From assembly GCA_035551355.1 (NCBI GenBank), contig DASZNF010000017.1, forward strand, positions 78,846 through 142,845: a stretch of DNA of 64,000 nt, in the 5' to 3' direction. Positions within the stretch are counted from its first letter, which is position 1. Each line of letters begins with the position of its first letter. This document shows positions 1 to 9,706 of this stretch, in pieces. The notes beneath the pieces are model-generated. The model ran no database searches, had not been told where the DNA came from, and saw only the letters and a program-made list of their open reading frames with translations. Origin of the DNA: DATATV01 sp035551355. Lineage in GTDB: Bacteria; Actinomycetota; Actinomycetes; Mycobacteriales; Pseudonocardiaceae. Position numbers and translations under genes: made by a program.

Positions 1-1
1 G

Positions 2-1123
2 ATCCGGTTCGGGCTGTTCGATCGGCCGTTGACCGAGTCGCCCATTCCGGTGCAGGCCGACGGCGGCTTCGCCCGGAGCGCGGCCGAGGAAGGCACCGTG
101 CTGCTGAAGAATTCCGGCGGCCAGTTGCCGTTGAACGCCTCGGCCGCCAAGTCGATCGCGGTCATCGGGCCCTATGCCGGGGCGGCCAGGACCGGTGGGG
201 GCGGCAGTTCGCACGTCGATCCGCTGTACACGGTGCCGCCGGTGCAGGGCATCCAGGACCGGGCGCCGGGCGCCACGGTGAGTTACGCGGACGGCAGCGA
301 TGTCAGCGCCGCGGCAACTCTGGCCAAGTCCTCGGATGTCGCGGTCGTGATGGTCGGCGACGATGAGACCGAGGGCACGGACCGGCCCGGCCTGTCGTTG
401 TCCGGCAACCAGGATCAGCTGGTCGAGGCGGTGGCCGCGGCCAATCCGCACACCATCGTGGTGATCAAGAGCGGCGGGCCGGTGCTGATGCCGTGGATCG
501 GCCAGGTGTCCTCGGTCGTCGAGGCCTGGTATCCGGGCGAGGAGGACGGCAACGTGGTCGCCTCGGTGCTGTTCGGCGATGTGAACCCCAGCGGCAAGCT
601 GCCCATCACCTTCCCCCGGGCGCAGACCGATCTGCCCACCCAGACCGCGCAGCAGTACCCGGGCGTGAACGGCGTGGCCGACTACTCGGAGGGCCTTGAC
701 GTCGGCTACCGGTGGTACACCGCGAAGAACATCGCACCACTGTTCCCGTTCGGCTACGGGCTGTCCTACACCTCGTTCGCCGTGCACGACCTGCACGTCT
801 CCCCCGCGCCCAACCGCGACGGGACGGTCGGCGTGAGCGTGGAGGTGACCAACACCGGGTCGCGGGCCGGGGCCGATGTGGCGCAGGTGTACCTGACCGA
901 TCCGGCCGGCGCCGGTGAGCCGCCGGTGCAGCTCAGGGGCTTCCAGCGGGTGCAGCTCGCGCCAGGGCAGACCCGCCGGGTCAGCCTCACCCTGGACCGC
1001 TCGGCGTTCCAGATCTGGGACAGCACGGCCCAACAGTGGTCCACCGTGGACGGTCAGTTCACGGTGCGGGCCGGCGACTCCTCGGCCAACCTGCCGCTGC
1101 ACGCGACGGTGACCGTGCGCTGA
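2..1123 (+). CDS. GH3 family glycoside hydrolase, C-terminal part (5' end outside window)
   Basis: The frame is open from base 2, so the N-terminal TIM-barrel domain with the catalytic Asp lies to the left of the window. What remains is the C-terminal alpha/beta sandwich (GTVLLKNSGGQLPL, then EGTDRPGLSLSGNQDQLV and the WYPGEEDGNVVASVLFGDVNPSGKLPITFP-type region) followed by a fibronectin-III-like domain near residues 265-370, the usual GH3 beta-glucosidase/beta-xylosidase order. It is expected to remove terminal sugars from plant oligosaccharides. The family is clear; the substrate cannot be decided from this half. It ends 139 bp before the GH35 gene, and both probably act on the same polysaccharide. 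The TTG at 29 is not a real start. Confidence 0.9.
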   Translation: MRFGLFDRPLTESPIPVQADGGFARSAAEEGTVLLKNSGGQLPLNASAAKSIAVIGPYAGAARTGGGGSSHVDPLYTVPPVQGIQDRAPGATVSYADGSDVSAAATLAKSSDVAVVMVGDDETEGTDRPGLSLSGNQDQLVEAVAAANPHTIVVIKSGGPVLMPWIGQVSSVVEAWYPGEEDGNVVASVLFGDVNPSGKLPITFPRAQTDLPTQTAQQYPGVNGVADYSEGLDVGYRWYTAKNIAPLFPFGYGLSYTSFAVHDLHVSPAPNRDGTVGVSVEVTNTGSRAGADVAQVYLTDPAGAGEPPVQLRGFQRVQLAPGQTRRVSLTLDRSAFQIWDSTAQQWSTVDGQFTVRAGDSSANLPLHATVTVR

Positions 1124-1262
1124 CGTTCGGGAAGTCGAACAAAATCAACAGCACCCGACAGGACTATTGCCAATTCACACACGAAGTTGTCAGGATTCGA
1201 TCCGGCTCGAGGGCGTGCCGCGCCTTGCGGTCGAGCTGTGGGTTCGATTGCGGGAGGCGACA

Positions 1263-4200
1263 ATGCGGCTGACTCTGCGGTCCGCGACCCCGAGATGGCG
1301 ACGGCCGGCCGCCATTCTCACCCTGCTCGCGCTGGCGGTGCTCGGCCTGGGCGTACCGGCCCAGGCCCGGCCAGCCGCGGTGCCGGCCGCGGTGCCGGCC
1401 GCCGCGGCCGCACCAGCGCCGAAGCCACACACCGTCACCTTCGACGGCTACTCGTTCCTGGTCGACGGCCAGCGGACCTACCTGTGGTCGGGCGAGTTCC
1501 ACTACTTCCGGCTGCCCAGCCCCGATCTGTGGCTGGACATCTTCCAGAAGATGAAGGCGGCCGGGTTCAACGCGACCTCGCTCTACTTCGACTGGGGCTA
1601 CCACTCCCCCGCGCCCGGCAAGTACGACTTCACCGGCGTGCGCAACGTCGACGAGTTGCTCGACATGGCGGCGCAGGCCGGGCTGTACGTGATCGCCCGG
1701 CCCGCCTCCTACATCAACGCCGAGGTCGACGGCGGCGGCCTGCCCGGCTGGATGTCCACCAAACCCGGCGACAACCGCATCAACGACCCGCAGTTCCTGG
1801 CCTACTCCGACGAGTGGATGACCCAGATCGACCGGATCCTGGCCCGCCACCAGCTGACCAACGGCACCGGCACGGTGATCGCCTACCAGGTCGAGAACGA
1901 GTACTACAACGGCTCGGCCAACGGCCGCCTGTACATGCAGCATCTGGAGCAGAAGGCCCGCGCCGACGGCATCACCGTGCCGTTGACCGGCAACAACAAC
2001 GGCACCTTCAACTCCGGCACCGGCGCGCTGGACGTGGACGGCCCGGACTCCTACCCGCAGGGCTTCGACTGCTCCAACCCGACCGCGTGGAACGGCGTGC
2101 CGGACATCAGCTACGACCACCCGGCCGGCAAACCGTTGTACGCGCCGGAGTTCCAGGGCGGCGCGTTCGATCCGTGGGGCGGGCCGGGCTATGACAAGTG
2201 CGCCCAGCTGATCAACGACCAGTTCGCCGATGTGTTCTACAAGCAGAACATCGCGGTCGGCGCGACCGCGCAGAGCTTCTACATGACCTACGGTGGCACC
2301 AACTGGGGCTGGGTGGGTGAGCCGGAGAACTACTCGTCCTACGACTACGGCGCGGCGATCCGGGAGACCCGGCAGCTCGATCCGAAGTACTACGAGGACA
2401 AGCTGATCGGTTACTTCACCCAGTCCGTGGCCCCGCTGACCAAGACCGACAAGATCAACGCCATTGCCCCGGACAACGCGGCGATCACCGACACCGCCCG
2501 GATGAACCCGGACACGCACACCCAGTTCCACACCATCCGGCACACCGACTCCACGTCGACTTCCGTGGACACCACGCACCTCGCGATCGACCTGAACGCG
2601 CAGGTCGCGACCCCGCCCAGCTACACCTACGACGATCCCGATCCGGCCTTGCAGTACACCGGTTCCTGGTCGCACGTGTCGAACCAGAGCTACACCGGCG
2701 GCGACTACGACAACACCGAGTCCTTCTCCAATGTCGCCGGCGACTCGCTGACCGTGCCGTTCACCGGCACCGCGATCCGCTGGATCGGCTCCGAGACCGG
2801 CAACCACGGCTACGCCGACGTCTACCTTGACGGCGTCAAACAGTCCACTGTGGACGACTCCGGCAACGAGAACCAGGCCGTGCTGTACAAGGCAACCGGC
2901 CTGACCGACGGCCCGCACACGCTCAAGATCGTGGTCGACGGCACGCACAACGCGAGCACGTCCGGCGACAACTACGTGTCGATCGACGCGATCGACCTGT
3001 CCGCCGGGCCCACGGCCGGCACGCCCACCTACCCGGTGGTCCCACAGCAGCCCGGCACCGCGATCACCCTCAACGGCCGTGACTCGCACATCATCGTGGC
3101 CGACTACCGGATCGGCCAGTCGCAGCTGCAGTACTCCACCTCGGAGATCATGACCACCGCGACCATCGGCTCCCGCGATGTGGCCGTGCTCTACGGGGAC
3201 ACCGGCAGCGACGGCGAAACCGTGCTCAACTACAGGACCAAGCCCACGGTCAGCACCGACGGCGGCGCGGTCACCACGACGTGGAACCCGGCCACCGGCG
3301 ACCTGAGGCTGAACTACAAGCACAACAGCCTGACCCGCGTGACCGTCACCGAGCCGGGCCAACGGCCGTTGCTGTTGCTGCTGGCCGACAAGCCGACCGC
3401 CGAGACCTTCTGGCGGCAGGACACGGCCAGCGGTCCCGTGCTGGTGCGCGGTTCGCACCTGCTGCGCACCGCGACCAGCTACGCCGACGGTTCCGTGCTC
3501 GCGCTGACCGGCGACAACGCCACCGATCCGGACATCGAGGTGTTCACCGCCGCGAAAACCGTGCTGTGGAACGGAGTTCCGCTGCGCACCAAGCCCGGCG
3601 CCCCGGGCAGCGTAACCGGCGGCATCGCCACCGCGGCCCCGGTCACCCTGCCCACGCTGACCAACTGGAAACACGAGGAGGAATCGCCGGAAACCGCGCC
3701 CGGCTTCGACGACACCAACTGGGCGGTCGCGGACAAGACCACCTCCAACAGCATCACCCCGGTGACCGGCGGCCCGGTGCTGTTCGCCGACGATTACGGC
3801 TTCCACACCGGGGACACCTGGTATCGCGGGCATTTCCAGGCCAGCGGCAAGGAAACCGGCATCCATCTGGAGTCGATTTCCGGCGGCGGCGCGCAGGCGT
3901 TCTCGGCCTGGCTCAACGGCGTGTTCCTGGGCAGCTCCACCACCGGCAGCGCCGATTTCGCCTTCCCGGCGGGAGCGCTGTCCAAGACCGGGGACAACGT
4001 GGTGTCGGTGCTCACCGTCGACATGGGACACGAGGAGGACTACAACGCCACGAACAACAACAAGACGGCGCGCGGACTGACCGCGGCCTCGCTGACCGGC
4101 GCGCCGCTGACCTCGGTCACCTGGCGGTTGCAGGGGGTGCGGGGCGGCGAGAGCGAGATCGACCCGGTGCGCGGCCCGCTGTCCACCGGCGGGTTGTACG

Positions 4201-5426
4201 GCGAGCGGGCCGGCTGGTCGCTGCCCGGCTACCCGGACGGCAACTGGTCGAACGTGACCCTGCCGGCCAACGACACCCGCGCCGGGGTTTCCTGGTACCG
4301 CACCGATGTGTCGCTGAACCTGCCCAAGGGCCAGGACACCTCGCTGGGTCTCACCGTCACCGACAACCCGTCCCGCAAGTACCGCGCGCTGCTGTACGTC
4401 AACGGCTGGGAGATCGGTGACTACGTGAACTATCTGGGCCCGGAGCACAGCTTCCCGGTGCCCAACGGGATCCTGAATCCCAACGGGGACAACACGATCG
4501 CGATCGCGGTGTGGAACCTGGACGGCAGCACCGGCGGGCTGGGCAACGTCCAGCTGACCAATTACGGCAGCTACGCCTCACCGCTGCAGGTCCGGCAGAA
4601 CGTCAGCCCGGGCTACGACCCGCGCAAGTACGCCATGCCCGCCGCCCCCGGCGCGAACGTCGGCCTGGCCACGCCCGGCACGGTGTCGGCCGGACAGACG
4701 ATCACCGCGACCACCACGGTCGGCGTCCCGGCGTCCAGCCCGGCCGCGCTCGACGTCACTCCGTCGCTGGCCATGCCGGCCGACTGGACCGCCACCGCCA
4801 ATCCGGCCCCGGTGCGTCTTCTGGCGCCGGGTAGGACGGCGACCTTCACCTGGCAGGTGACCGCCCCGACCGGCACCCTGCCGGACTGGTCGGCCTTGCA
4901 CACCACCGTGAACTACACCCAGCGCGGCCAGCCGAAGACCGGCACGGACGAACGGATCGTGAAAACCCTGCCGGCCCCGCCACCGGCCGGCACGGACGCG
5001 GTCAGCGATCTGCCGTTCCTGTCCGCGACCAACGGCTGGGGCCCGGTGGAACGGGACACCAGCGTCGGCGGGAACCAGGCCGGGGACGGCAAACCCATCA
5101 CCATCGACGGGGTGCACTACGCCAAGGGACTGGGCACGAACTCGGTCAGTGACGTGCAGATCTATCTCGGCGGCCAGTGCACGGCCCTCACCGCGTCCGT
5201 CGGCGTGGACGACGAGACCAACGGCGCGGGCACGGTGACGTTCAGCGTCATCGCCGACGGCGCCACCCTCGTCACCACCCCGACCATCCGGGGAAAGACC
5301 GCGGCCGTGCCGATCTCGGTCGATGTCACCGGCGCACAGGTGCTGGACCTGGTGGTCGGTGATGCGGGGGACGGCAACGGCAACGATCACGGCGACTGGG
5401 CCGGCCCGAGGCTGACGTGCGGCTGA
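1263..5426 (+). CDS. secreted multidomain GH35 beta-galactosidase with NPCBM domain
   Basis: A 1387-residue exported enzyme predicted to release terminal beta-galactose from plant or host glycans. The ATG at 1263 was chosen because GGAGG stands 5-10 bases upstream and it places an Arg-rich signal peptide at the N-terminus (MRLTLRSATPRWRRP, hydrophobic core, AQA cleavage near residue 37). The GH35 barrel carries QVENEYY with the acid/base Glu213 and APEFQGG with the nucleophile Glu296. Jelly-roll domains follow, then an NEW3-like domain near residues 1135-1225 and an NPCBM carbohydrate-binding domain from about 1249 to the end. GH35 enzymes are commonly 600-1000 residues, so this is at the large end because of added binding modules. 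It probably belongs with the upstream GH3 gene. Confidence 0.93.
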   Translation: MRLTLRSATPRWRRPAAILTLLALAVLGLGVPAQARPAAVPAAVPAAAAAPAPKPHTVTFDGYSFLVDGQRTYLWSGEFHYFRLPSPDLWLDIFQKMKAAGFNATSLYFDWGYHSPAPGKYDFTGVRNVDELLDMAAQAGLYVIARPASYINAEVDGGGLPGWMSTKPGDNRINDPQFLAYSDEWMTQIDRILARHQLTNGTGTVIAYQVENEYYNGSANGRLYMQHLEQKARADGITVPLTGNNNGTFNSGTGALDVDGPDSYPQGFDCSNPTAWNGVPDISYDHPAGKPLYAPEFQGGAFDPWGGPGYDKCAQLINDQFADVFYKQNIAVGATAQSFYMTYGGTNWGWVGEPENYSSYDYGAAIRETRQLDPKYYEDKLIGYFTQSVAPLTKTDKINAIAPDNAAITDTARMNPDTHTQFHTIRHTDSTSTSVDTTHLAIDLNAQVATPPSYTYDDPDPALQYTGSWSHVSNQSYTGGDYDNTESFSNVAGDSLTVPFTGTAIRWIGSETGNHGYADVYLDGVKQSTVDDSGNENQAVLYKATGLTDGPHTLKIVVDGTHNASTSGDNYVSIDAIDLSAGPTAGTPTYPVVPQQPGTAITLNGRDSHIIVADYRIGQSQLQYSTSEIMTTATIGSRDVAVLYGDTGSDGETVLNYRTKPTVSTDGGAVTTTWNPATGDLRLNYKHNSLTRVTVTEPGQRPLLLLLADKPTAETFWRQDTASGPVLVRGSHLLRTATSYADGSVLALTGDNATDPDIEVFTAAKTVLWNGVPLRTKPGAPGSVTGGIATAAPVTLPTLTNWKHEEESPETAPGFDDTNWAVADKTTSNSITPVTGGPVLFADDYGFHTGDTWYRGHFQASGKETGIHLESISGGGAQAFSAWLNGVFLGSSTTGSADFAFPAGALSKTGDNVVSVLTVDMGHEEDYNATNNNKTARGLTAASLTGAPLTSVTWRLQGVRGGESEIDPVRGPLSTGGLYGERAGWSLPGYPDGNWSNVTLPANDTRAGVSWYRTDVSLNLPKGQDTSLGLTVTDNPSRKYRALLYVNGWEIGDYVNYLGPEHSFPVPNGILNPNGDNTIAIAVWNLDGSTGGLGNVQLTNYGSYASPLQVRQNVSPGYDPRKYAMPAAPGANVGLATPGTVSAGQTITATTTVGVPASSPAALDVTPSLAMPADWTATANPAPVRLLAPGRTATFTWQVTAPTGTLPDWSALHTTVNYTQRGQPKTGTDERIVKTLPAPPPAGTDAVSDLPFLSATNGWGPVERDTSVGGNQAGDGKPITIDGVHYAKGLGTNSVSDVQIYLGGQCTALTASVGVDDETNGAGTVTFSVIADGATLVTTPTIRGKTAAVPISVDVTGAQVLDLVVGDAGDGNGNDHGDWAGPRLTCG

Positions 5427-5459
5427 GCCGGTTGTCCCAAATGGACTCGTCCCCAGGCT

Positions 5460-6134
5460 TCACCCCTGCTCACGACCACGGTCGATGACGCCGTGTTCGT
5501 AGGCGAAGATGACCGCGTGGACCCGATCGCGGAGATCGAGTTTGTTCAGCAGATTGGCGACGTGGGTTTTCACCGTGTGGTCGGTGATGTGCAGCGTGGT
5601 CGCGATGTCCGTATTGGACAGTCCGCGCGCGACGAGCAGGAGCACCTCGCGCTCGCGGTTGGTCAGCAGGCCGACCGGGTCGCCGGTGCGGCGGGACTGG
5701 GCGGGCCGGTCGTGGGCGAACAGGCCGATCAGCCGCCGGGTGACCGAGGGCGCGAGCAGCGCGTCCCCGGCCGCCACCGACCGGATCCCGGAGATGAGGT
5801 CCTCCGGCCGGGCGTCCTTGAGCAGGAAACCGCTGGCCCCGGCGGCAAGCGCGTCGAAGACGTATTCGTCCTGGTCGTAGGTGGTCAGCACGAGCACCCT
5901 CGGCGCCTGGTCCCCGCCGGTGGCGATGCGGGTGGTCGCGGCGATGCCGTCCGTGCCGGGCATCCGGATGTCCATCAGCACGACGTTCGGGTTCAACCGG
6001 GCCGCGGCGGCGATCGCGGAAGCGCCGTCGGCCGCGTCGCCGACGATCTCGATGTCGGGCTGGGTGCTCAGCAAGGTGCGCACGCCGGCCCGGACCAGCG
6101 GCTGGTCGTCGCAGATGAGCACCCGCACATTCAC
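5460..6134 (-). CDS. NarL/LuxR-type response regulator
   Basis: A 224-residue two-component regulator. The receiver domain has the acidic pocket at Asp9-Asp10, the phospho-acceptor Asp55 (VVLMDIRMPGTDG) and the conserved Lys in FLLKD. The C-terminal LuxR helix-turn-helix (LTNREREVLLLVARGLSN) begins near residue 155. Its GTG start overlaps the TGA of the upstream histidine kinase (GTGA), so the two are translationally coupled. The gene converges on the GH35 gene with a 33-bp gap. The target is unknown; no neighbour is clearly controlled by it. Confidence 0.93.
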   Translation of the reverse strand: MNVRVLICDDQPLVRAGVRTLLSTQPDIEIVGDAADGASAIAAAARLNPNVVLMDIRMPGTDGIAATTRIATGGDQAPRVLVLTTYDQDEYVFDALAAGASGFLLKDARPEDLISGIRSVAAGDALLAPSVTRRLIGLFAHDRPAQSRRTGDPVGLLTNREREVLLLVARGLSNTDIATTLHITDHTVKTHVANLLNKLDLRDRVHAVIFAYEHGVIDRGREQG

Positions 6135-7423
6135 TGCTGGAGCTCCGGGACGGTCTGGTCAGCCAGCACGTCGGCGGCCGGATCGGGCACCGGAAGTGTT
6201 GCGTGCAAACGGAAACCGCCATCGGGCAGCGGGCCCGCGTGTAACCGGCCGCCGTAGGAGTGCACCCGCTCGCGAACGCCGACCAGGCCGTGGCCACCGG
6301 ACCCGGCCGCCGGTTGCGTGCGGGCCGGACCGGCGTCGGTGATCATGATCTCCAGTACCGCGGCTTCCCGGCGCAGCGCCACGTCGACGTTGCGCGCGGC
6401 CGAGTGGCGGGCGACGTTGGCCAGTCCTTCCTGGACGATCCGGTAGGCGGTGAGGTCGAGACCGCCGGGCAGCGGACCGGGATCACCGGTGACGGTGACG
6501 GTCAGGCCTGCGCAGCCCATCCGCCCCGCCAGTTCGGGCAGTTGGGCCAGACCGGGCAGCGGAGCCGCGCCGCCCGGGGTCGATCGGATCACGCCAAGGG
6601 CCTGCCGGATCTCGATCATCGCCTGGCGGGCCGCGGTCTCGATCGCGGCCAGGGTGTCGGCGTCGGGCTGCTTGCCCTCCTCGGCCAGCAGCCGGGCCGT
6701 GCCGGCCTGCAGGGTGACCACGCTGATGTGGTGGGCGGTGATGTCGTGCAACTCACGGGCGATCCGCGCCCGCTCCTCGGCAGCGACGGCCCGGTCGTGT
6801 TCGGCCGTCTCGGCCCGGCGCGCCGCCAGCCGCACCGCCGCGGTCTCGCCCCGGGCGTGCACGACGTCGCCCAGCATCCAGGCCGTGACCATGGCCAGCA
6901 CGACGATCAGCCAGTTGCGCAGCAGGTCCCACTGGCTGCCCACGCCCTGGTAGGGCTCGGCGCGTTCGGTCCACAACACCGCGGCGAGACCCAGCACGAA
7001 CACCGCCACGCCGAGCATCAGTTTGCGACGCACGACCCCGGACCGGGCCACGGTGTAGACCGCGACCAGCATGGCCGGCACCACCAGCAGCGTGGACAGC
7101 GTGATCTGGCGGGGATAGCCGAACGGGTCGGTGCCGTTTCCCTCGGTGAGCAGGACCGTGCCGAGAACGATCGTGATCAGCAGGACGGTCAGCGGACGCC
7201 GCCTGCGCCATAGCAACGACAGAGTCAGCACTCCGCCCAGCACGGCGACCAGGGCATCGGTCCGCAGGTGGTCACCGAGCAGGCCGAACAAACCGGTGAG
7301 ATGCGGTACTTCGAACAGAATGCACAAACCCAGTGCCAGCAGCCGATCGCCGGGCGAGAGCATCGACTCGCGTCGATCAACACTGCCGGCCGGTGGCCGG
7401 CCCGTGTCGGTGGTCACGGTCAC
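6131..7423 (-). CDS. NarL-cognate membrane sensor histidine kinase
   Basis: A 430-residue HisKA_3-type kinase. The N-terminal half holds about five membrane segments (residues 27-45, 56-72, 79-93, 108-128, 135-152, 170-187) with no large extracellular domain, then a coiled-coil linker and the ARELHDITAHH phosphorylation motif with His226, and a C-terminal ATPase domain (GSGGHGLVGVRERV). It pairs with the overlapping regulator downstream. The GTG at 7423 lacks an obvious ribosome site; an internal ATG at residue 21 (MLSPGDRLL) is a credible alternative start. The signal sensed is not evident. Confidence 0.9.
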   Translation of the reverse strand: MTVTTDTGRPPAGSVDRRESMLSPGDRLLALGLCILFEVPHLTGLFGLLGDHLRTDALVAVLGGVLTLSLLWRRRRPLTVLLITIVLGTVLLTEGNGTDPFGYPRQITLSTLLVVPAMLVAVYTVARSGVVRRKLMLGVAVFVLGLAAVLWTERAEPYQGVGSQWDLLRNWLIVVLAMVTAWMLGDVVHARGETAAVRLAARRAETAEHDRAVAAEERARIARELHDITAHHISVVTLQAGTARLLAEEGKQPDADTLAAIETAARQAMIEIRQALGVIRSTPGGAAPLPGLAQLPELAGRMGCAGLTVTVTGDPGPLPGGLDLTAYRIVQEGLANVARHSAARNVDVALRREAAVLEIMITDAGPARTQPAAGSGGHGLVGVRERVHSYGGRLHAGPLPDGGFRLHATLPVPDPAADVLADQTVPELQQ

Positions 7424-7557
7424 ACCATACGCGGCAGGCCGACCGATGGCGTCCGCCTCGCGGACTACCCGGTCTCACTCCCGAGAGCGAGATCGTCACC
7501 GCGACGACGATGCCCAGGACCGCTCCGCGCCGCGATGTGCCGGCGGCTCGGAACTTC

Positions 7558-7563
7558 TAGCGT
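7558..7563 (+). promoter_or_regulatory. -10 element (TAGCGT) of an apparently leaderless gene
   Basis: TAGCGT lies six bases before the GTG at 7570, and no ribosome binding site precedes that codon. This fits an actinobacterial leaderless promoter in which transcription starts at the start codon. No clear -35 box is visible. Confidence 0.4.
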
Positions 7564-7569
7564 GACCGG

Positions 7570-8472
7570 GTGGACCCACTCCTGATTCCGGCGGCCAATC
7601 CCGGAAAGCGCCGCATTCCCGATCGCCCGAGTCTGACCGCCGCGGTGGTGTCGCTGCTGGCCCGCCACAACCTCTGGCTGGAGCCGGAACTGGCCGGGCT
7701 GACCGACCTCGTCCGGCCCGGCGATGTCTGCGTGGACGTCGGCGCCGCCGCCGGGCTCTACACGCTGACCTTGTCCCAGTTGGTCGGGCCGGCCGGCCAG
7801 GTGCACAGCGTCGAGCCGCTGTCCTCCGCCCACCCCGCGTGGTCCCGGCTGCTCGGCGCCGGGGACCGGCCGAACGTGCGCCGCCACCGGCTGGCCCTGT
7901 CCGCGCAGCCGGGCCAGACCACGTTGAGCGTCCCGACCGGCCGGCTCGGTCCGGTCACCGGGCGGTCGTTCCTGGCCTGGCAGACCGACGGCCTAGGCTC
8001 CAACACCGAGTTCTCCAGCCACACCGACGTCCTCGTGCCCGTCGACACCCTCGATCACCTGTGCGCGGGCCTGACCCGCCTCGACTTCGTCAAGATCGAC
8101 GTGGAGGGCGCGGAACTGCATGTCCTGCACGGTGGCGCGCACGCCATCGAGACGTTCGAACCCAGTCTGCTGCTGGAAATCGAGGCCCGGCACCTCACTC
8201 GTTACCGCCATGCGGTTCAGGACGTGACCGGGTGGCTGACCAGCCGCGGCTACACCATGCACATCTGGCAGCGCGGCTGGCGTCCGACTGCCGTGGTGTG
8301 CCCGCACAGCCGCAACTACCTGTTCCGCCCGCCCGCGCGCACCTCCTCGCCCGATCGAGCCGCCGCACCCGATCGGGTTGCCGCACCCGATCGGGTTGCC
8401 GGGCCTGATCGGGTTGCCGGGCCTGATCGGATTGCCGGGCCCGCGACAAGCACCCCGCAGCACGGTGAATAG
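7570..8472 (+). CDS. FkbM family methyltransferase
   Basis: A 300-residue SAM-dependent methyltransferase of the FkbM type. The SAM motif I is CVDVGAAAGLYTLTLS (about residue 57), followed by VHSVEPL at the next strand and FVKIDVEGAELHVLHGG, the signature of FkbM proteins, near residue 175. FkbM members O-methylate polyketides, sugars or glycolipids; the substrate here is unknown. The final 40 residues are not part of the fold: they consist of five copies of a PDR(V/A/I)A(G/A) hexapeptide encoded by an 18-bp tandem repeat. The gene overlaps the start of a GT87-like glycosyltransferase by 8 bases, so a shared role in modifying a cell-envelope glycan is plausible but inferred. Confidence 0.85.
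   Translation: MDPLLIPAANPGKRRIPDRPSLTAAVVSLLARHNLWLEPELAGLTDLVRPGDVCVDVGAAAGLYTLTLSQLVGPAGQVHSVEPLSSAHPAWSRLLGAGDRPNVRRHRLALSAQPGQTTLSVPTGRLGPVTGRSFLAWQTDGLGSNTEFSSHTDVLVPVDTLDHLCAGLTRLDFVKIDVEGAELHVLHGGAHAIETFEPSLLLEIEARHLTRYRHAVQDVTGWLTSRGYTMHIWQRGWRPTAVVCPHSRNYLFRPPARTSSPDRAAAPDRVAAPDRVAGPDRVAGPDRIAGPATSTPQHGE
8350..8439 (+). repeat. 18-bp tandem repeat, five copies
   Basis: Five consecutive 18-bp units start at 8350, 8368, 8386, 8404 and 8422, each built on CC(C/T)GATCGGGTTGCCG(C/G). The unit length keeps the reading frame and encodes the hexapeptide PDRVAG-type repeats at the C-terminus of the FkbM protein. Copies drift progressively (the outer ones differ most), as expected from slippage expansion. 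Confidence 0.9.
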
Positions 8473-9706
8473 GTGGCCCCAGGCCACTCGGGCCGAGCGG
8501 GTGTTGCGCCGGGCGTCGATCATCCTGGCCGTTCTGGTGGCCCTGATCGCCGTGCTGTGCTGGCTCACGGGGCGGCCGCTCGGCTTGGACTCCGGGGTGT
8601 ACCGCGCGGGTGCGCTGGCCGTGCTGCACGGCCAGCCGCTGTATGCGCCGCTGCATTCTCTGCCGGCGTGGGCGATCGGGATGCCGTTCACCTATCCCCC
8701 GCCGGCCGCACTGCTGTTCGCGCCGCTGGCCTGGCTGCCAGCGCAACTGTTCTGGGGCGCGCTCGCCGTGGCCTCGATCCTGGTCCTCGGCGCGGTGCTG
8801 GCCGCCGGCCTCGGCCCTGCCGCGGACCGCTGGCCGCGGCTGGGCATCCTGGCGGTCGGCGCCGGAACGCTTGTGCTGGAACCGGTGTGGCGCGGGATCG
8901 GCTTCGGTCAGATCGATGCCTTGCTGATGGCCTTGGTGGTGCTGGACGTCCTCGTGCTGCCGCCGTCGCCGAGGCGCGGTGTGCTGGTCGGAGTCGCGGC
9001 GGCGATCAAACTGACCCCGCTGATTTTCGTGCTGCACCTGTTCATCACCGGACGTCGGGCCGACGCACTCCGGGCACTGTGGACATTCGTCGGACTCGGC
9101 GCGCTGAGCCTGATTCTGCTGCCCACCGACTCGATTCGGTACTGGACCACACAGGTGCTCGGTGGCCCACTGTTCAGCACGAATCCGGCGACGTCCAGCA
9201 CCCAGGTCGCCAACCAGTCGTTGAACGGCTTGCTCCAACGGGTTTCGGGCCGGGCCGGCTGGGCCCTTCCGGTCGCCGTCGGGCTCGGACTCGTGCTGCT
9301 CGCCGTGACCGTGCCGGTGATCCGTCGCCTGGCCGCCGACGGTGCGCGGCTACCGGCTTTGCTTGTCAGCGCGGGACTGGGACTGCTCATCAGCCCGATT
9401 TCCTGGACCCACCACTGGGTCTGGGTCGTCCCGCTGTTCGGACTGGTGGTGACCCGAGCGATGACCATCGGCCGGTTTTGTTGGCTGGCAACGTTCTTCG
9501 TCGTGTTCACCGGCTGGTTACAACTCGTCGTACCGCACGGCGACAATGCCGAGCTGCGGTGGTCGTTCGGTCAATCCGTTGTCGGAAATGCCTATCTGCT
9601 CGCCGCTCTCGTCGGCGTGACTTTGCTTGTGCGCCAGGGCATATCGCAACGCGACCAGCCGGGTGGATCAGCGGCTGACGCTCGATCCACCCGGCTGGTT
9701 CGGCGG
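8465..9706 (+). CDS. GT87-like polyprenyl-phosphate-dependent mannosyltransferase; frame lacks its own stop
   Basis: A polytopic membrane protein related to GT87/DUF2029 mannosyltransferases (PimE-like), which transfer mannose from polyprenyl phosphate outside the membrane. Support is the first membrane helix, then LDSGVYRAGALAVLHGQPLY, the FTYPPPAALLFAPL loop, the FGQIDALLMALV helix, and ISPISWTHHWVW. The GTG at 8465 is preferred because it immediately follows the repeats and overlaps the upstream stop; open frame extends further 5' only through the repeat. Normal GT87 sequence ends near 9650 (VTLLVRQG). No in-frame stop occurs before 10600, so the frame passes through the terminator hairpin and then 890 bp antisense to the permease gene. 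The end given is where the convergent gene begins and is a judgement. A one-base shift would stop at 9678. Confidence 0.75.
9656..9698. terminator. bidirectional stem-loop between convergent genes
   Basis: A perfect 15-bp inverted repeat (CCAGCCGGGTGGATC at 9656-9670 and its complement at 9684-9698) with a 13-base loop sits exactly between the GT87-like gene and the convergent permease gene. It lacks a strong U-tract on either strand, as is usual in actinobacteria. Confidence 0.8.

Noticed and set aside
1164..4448. Open frame of over 1000 codons on the minus strand
   Set aside because: It is antisense to the GH35 gene, has Gly/Arg/Val-rich composition without domains, and arises from the GC bias of the true frame.
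8350..8439. CRISPR array
   Set aside because: The units are contiguous with no spacers and encode part of a protein.
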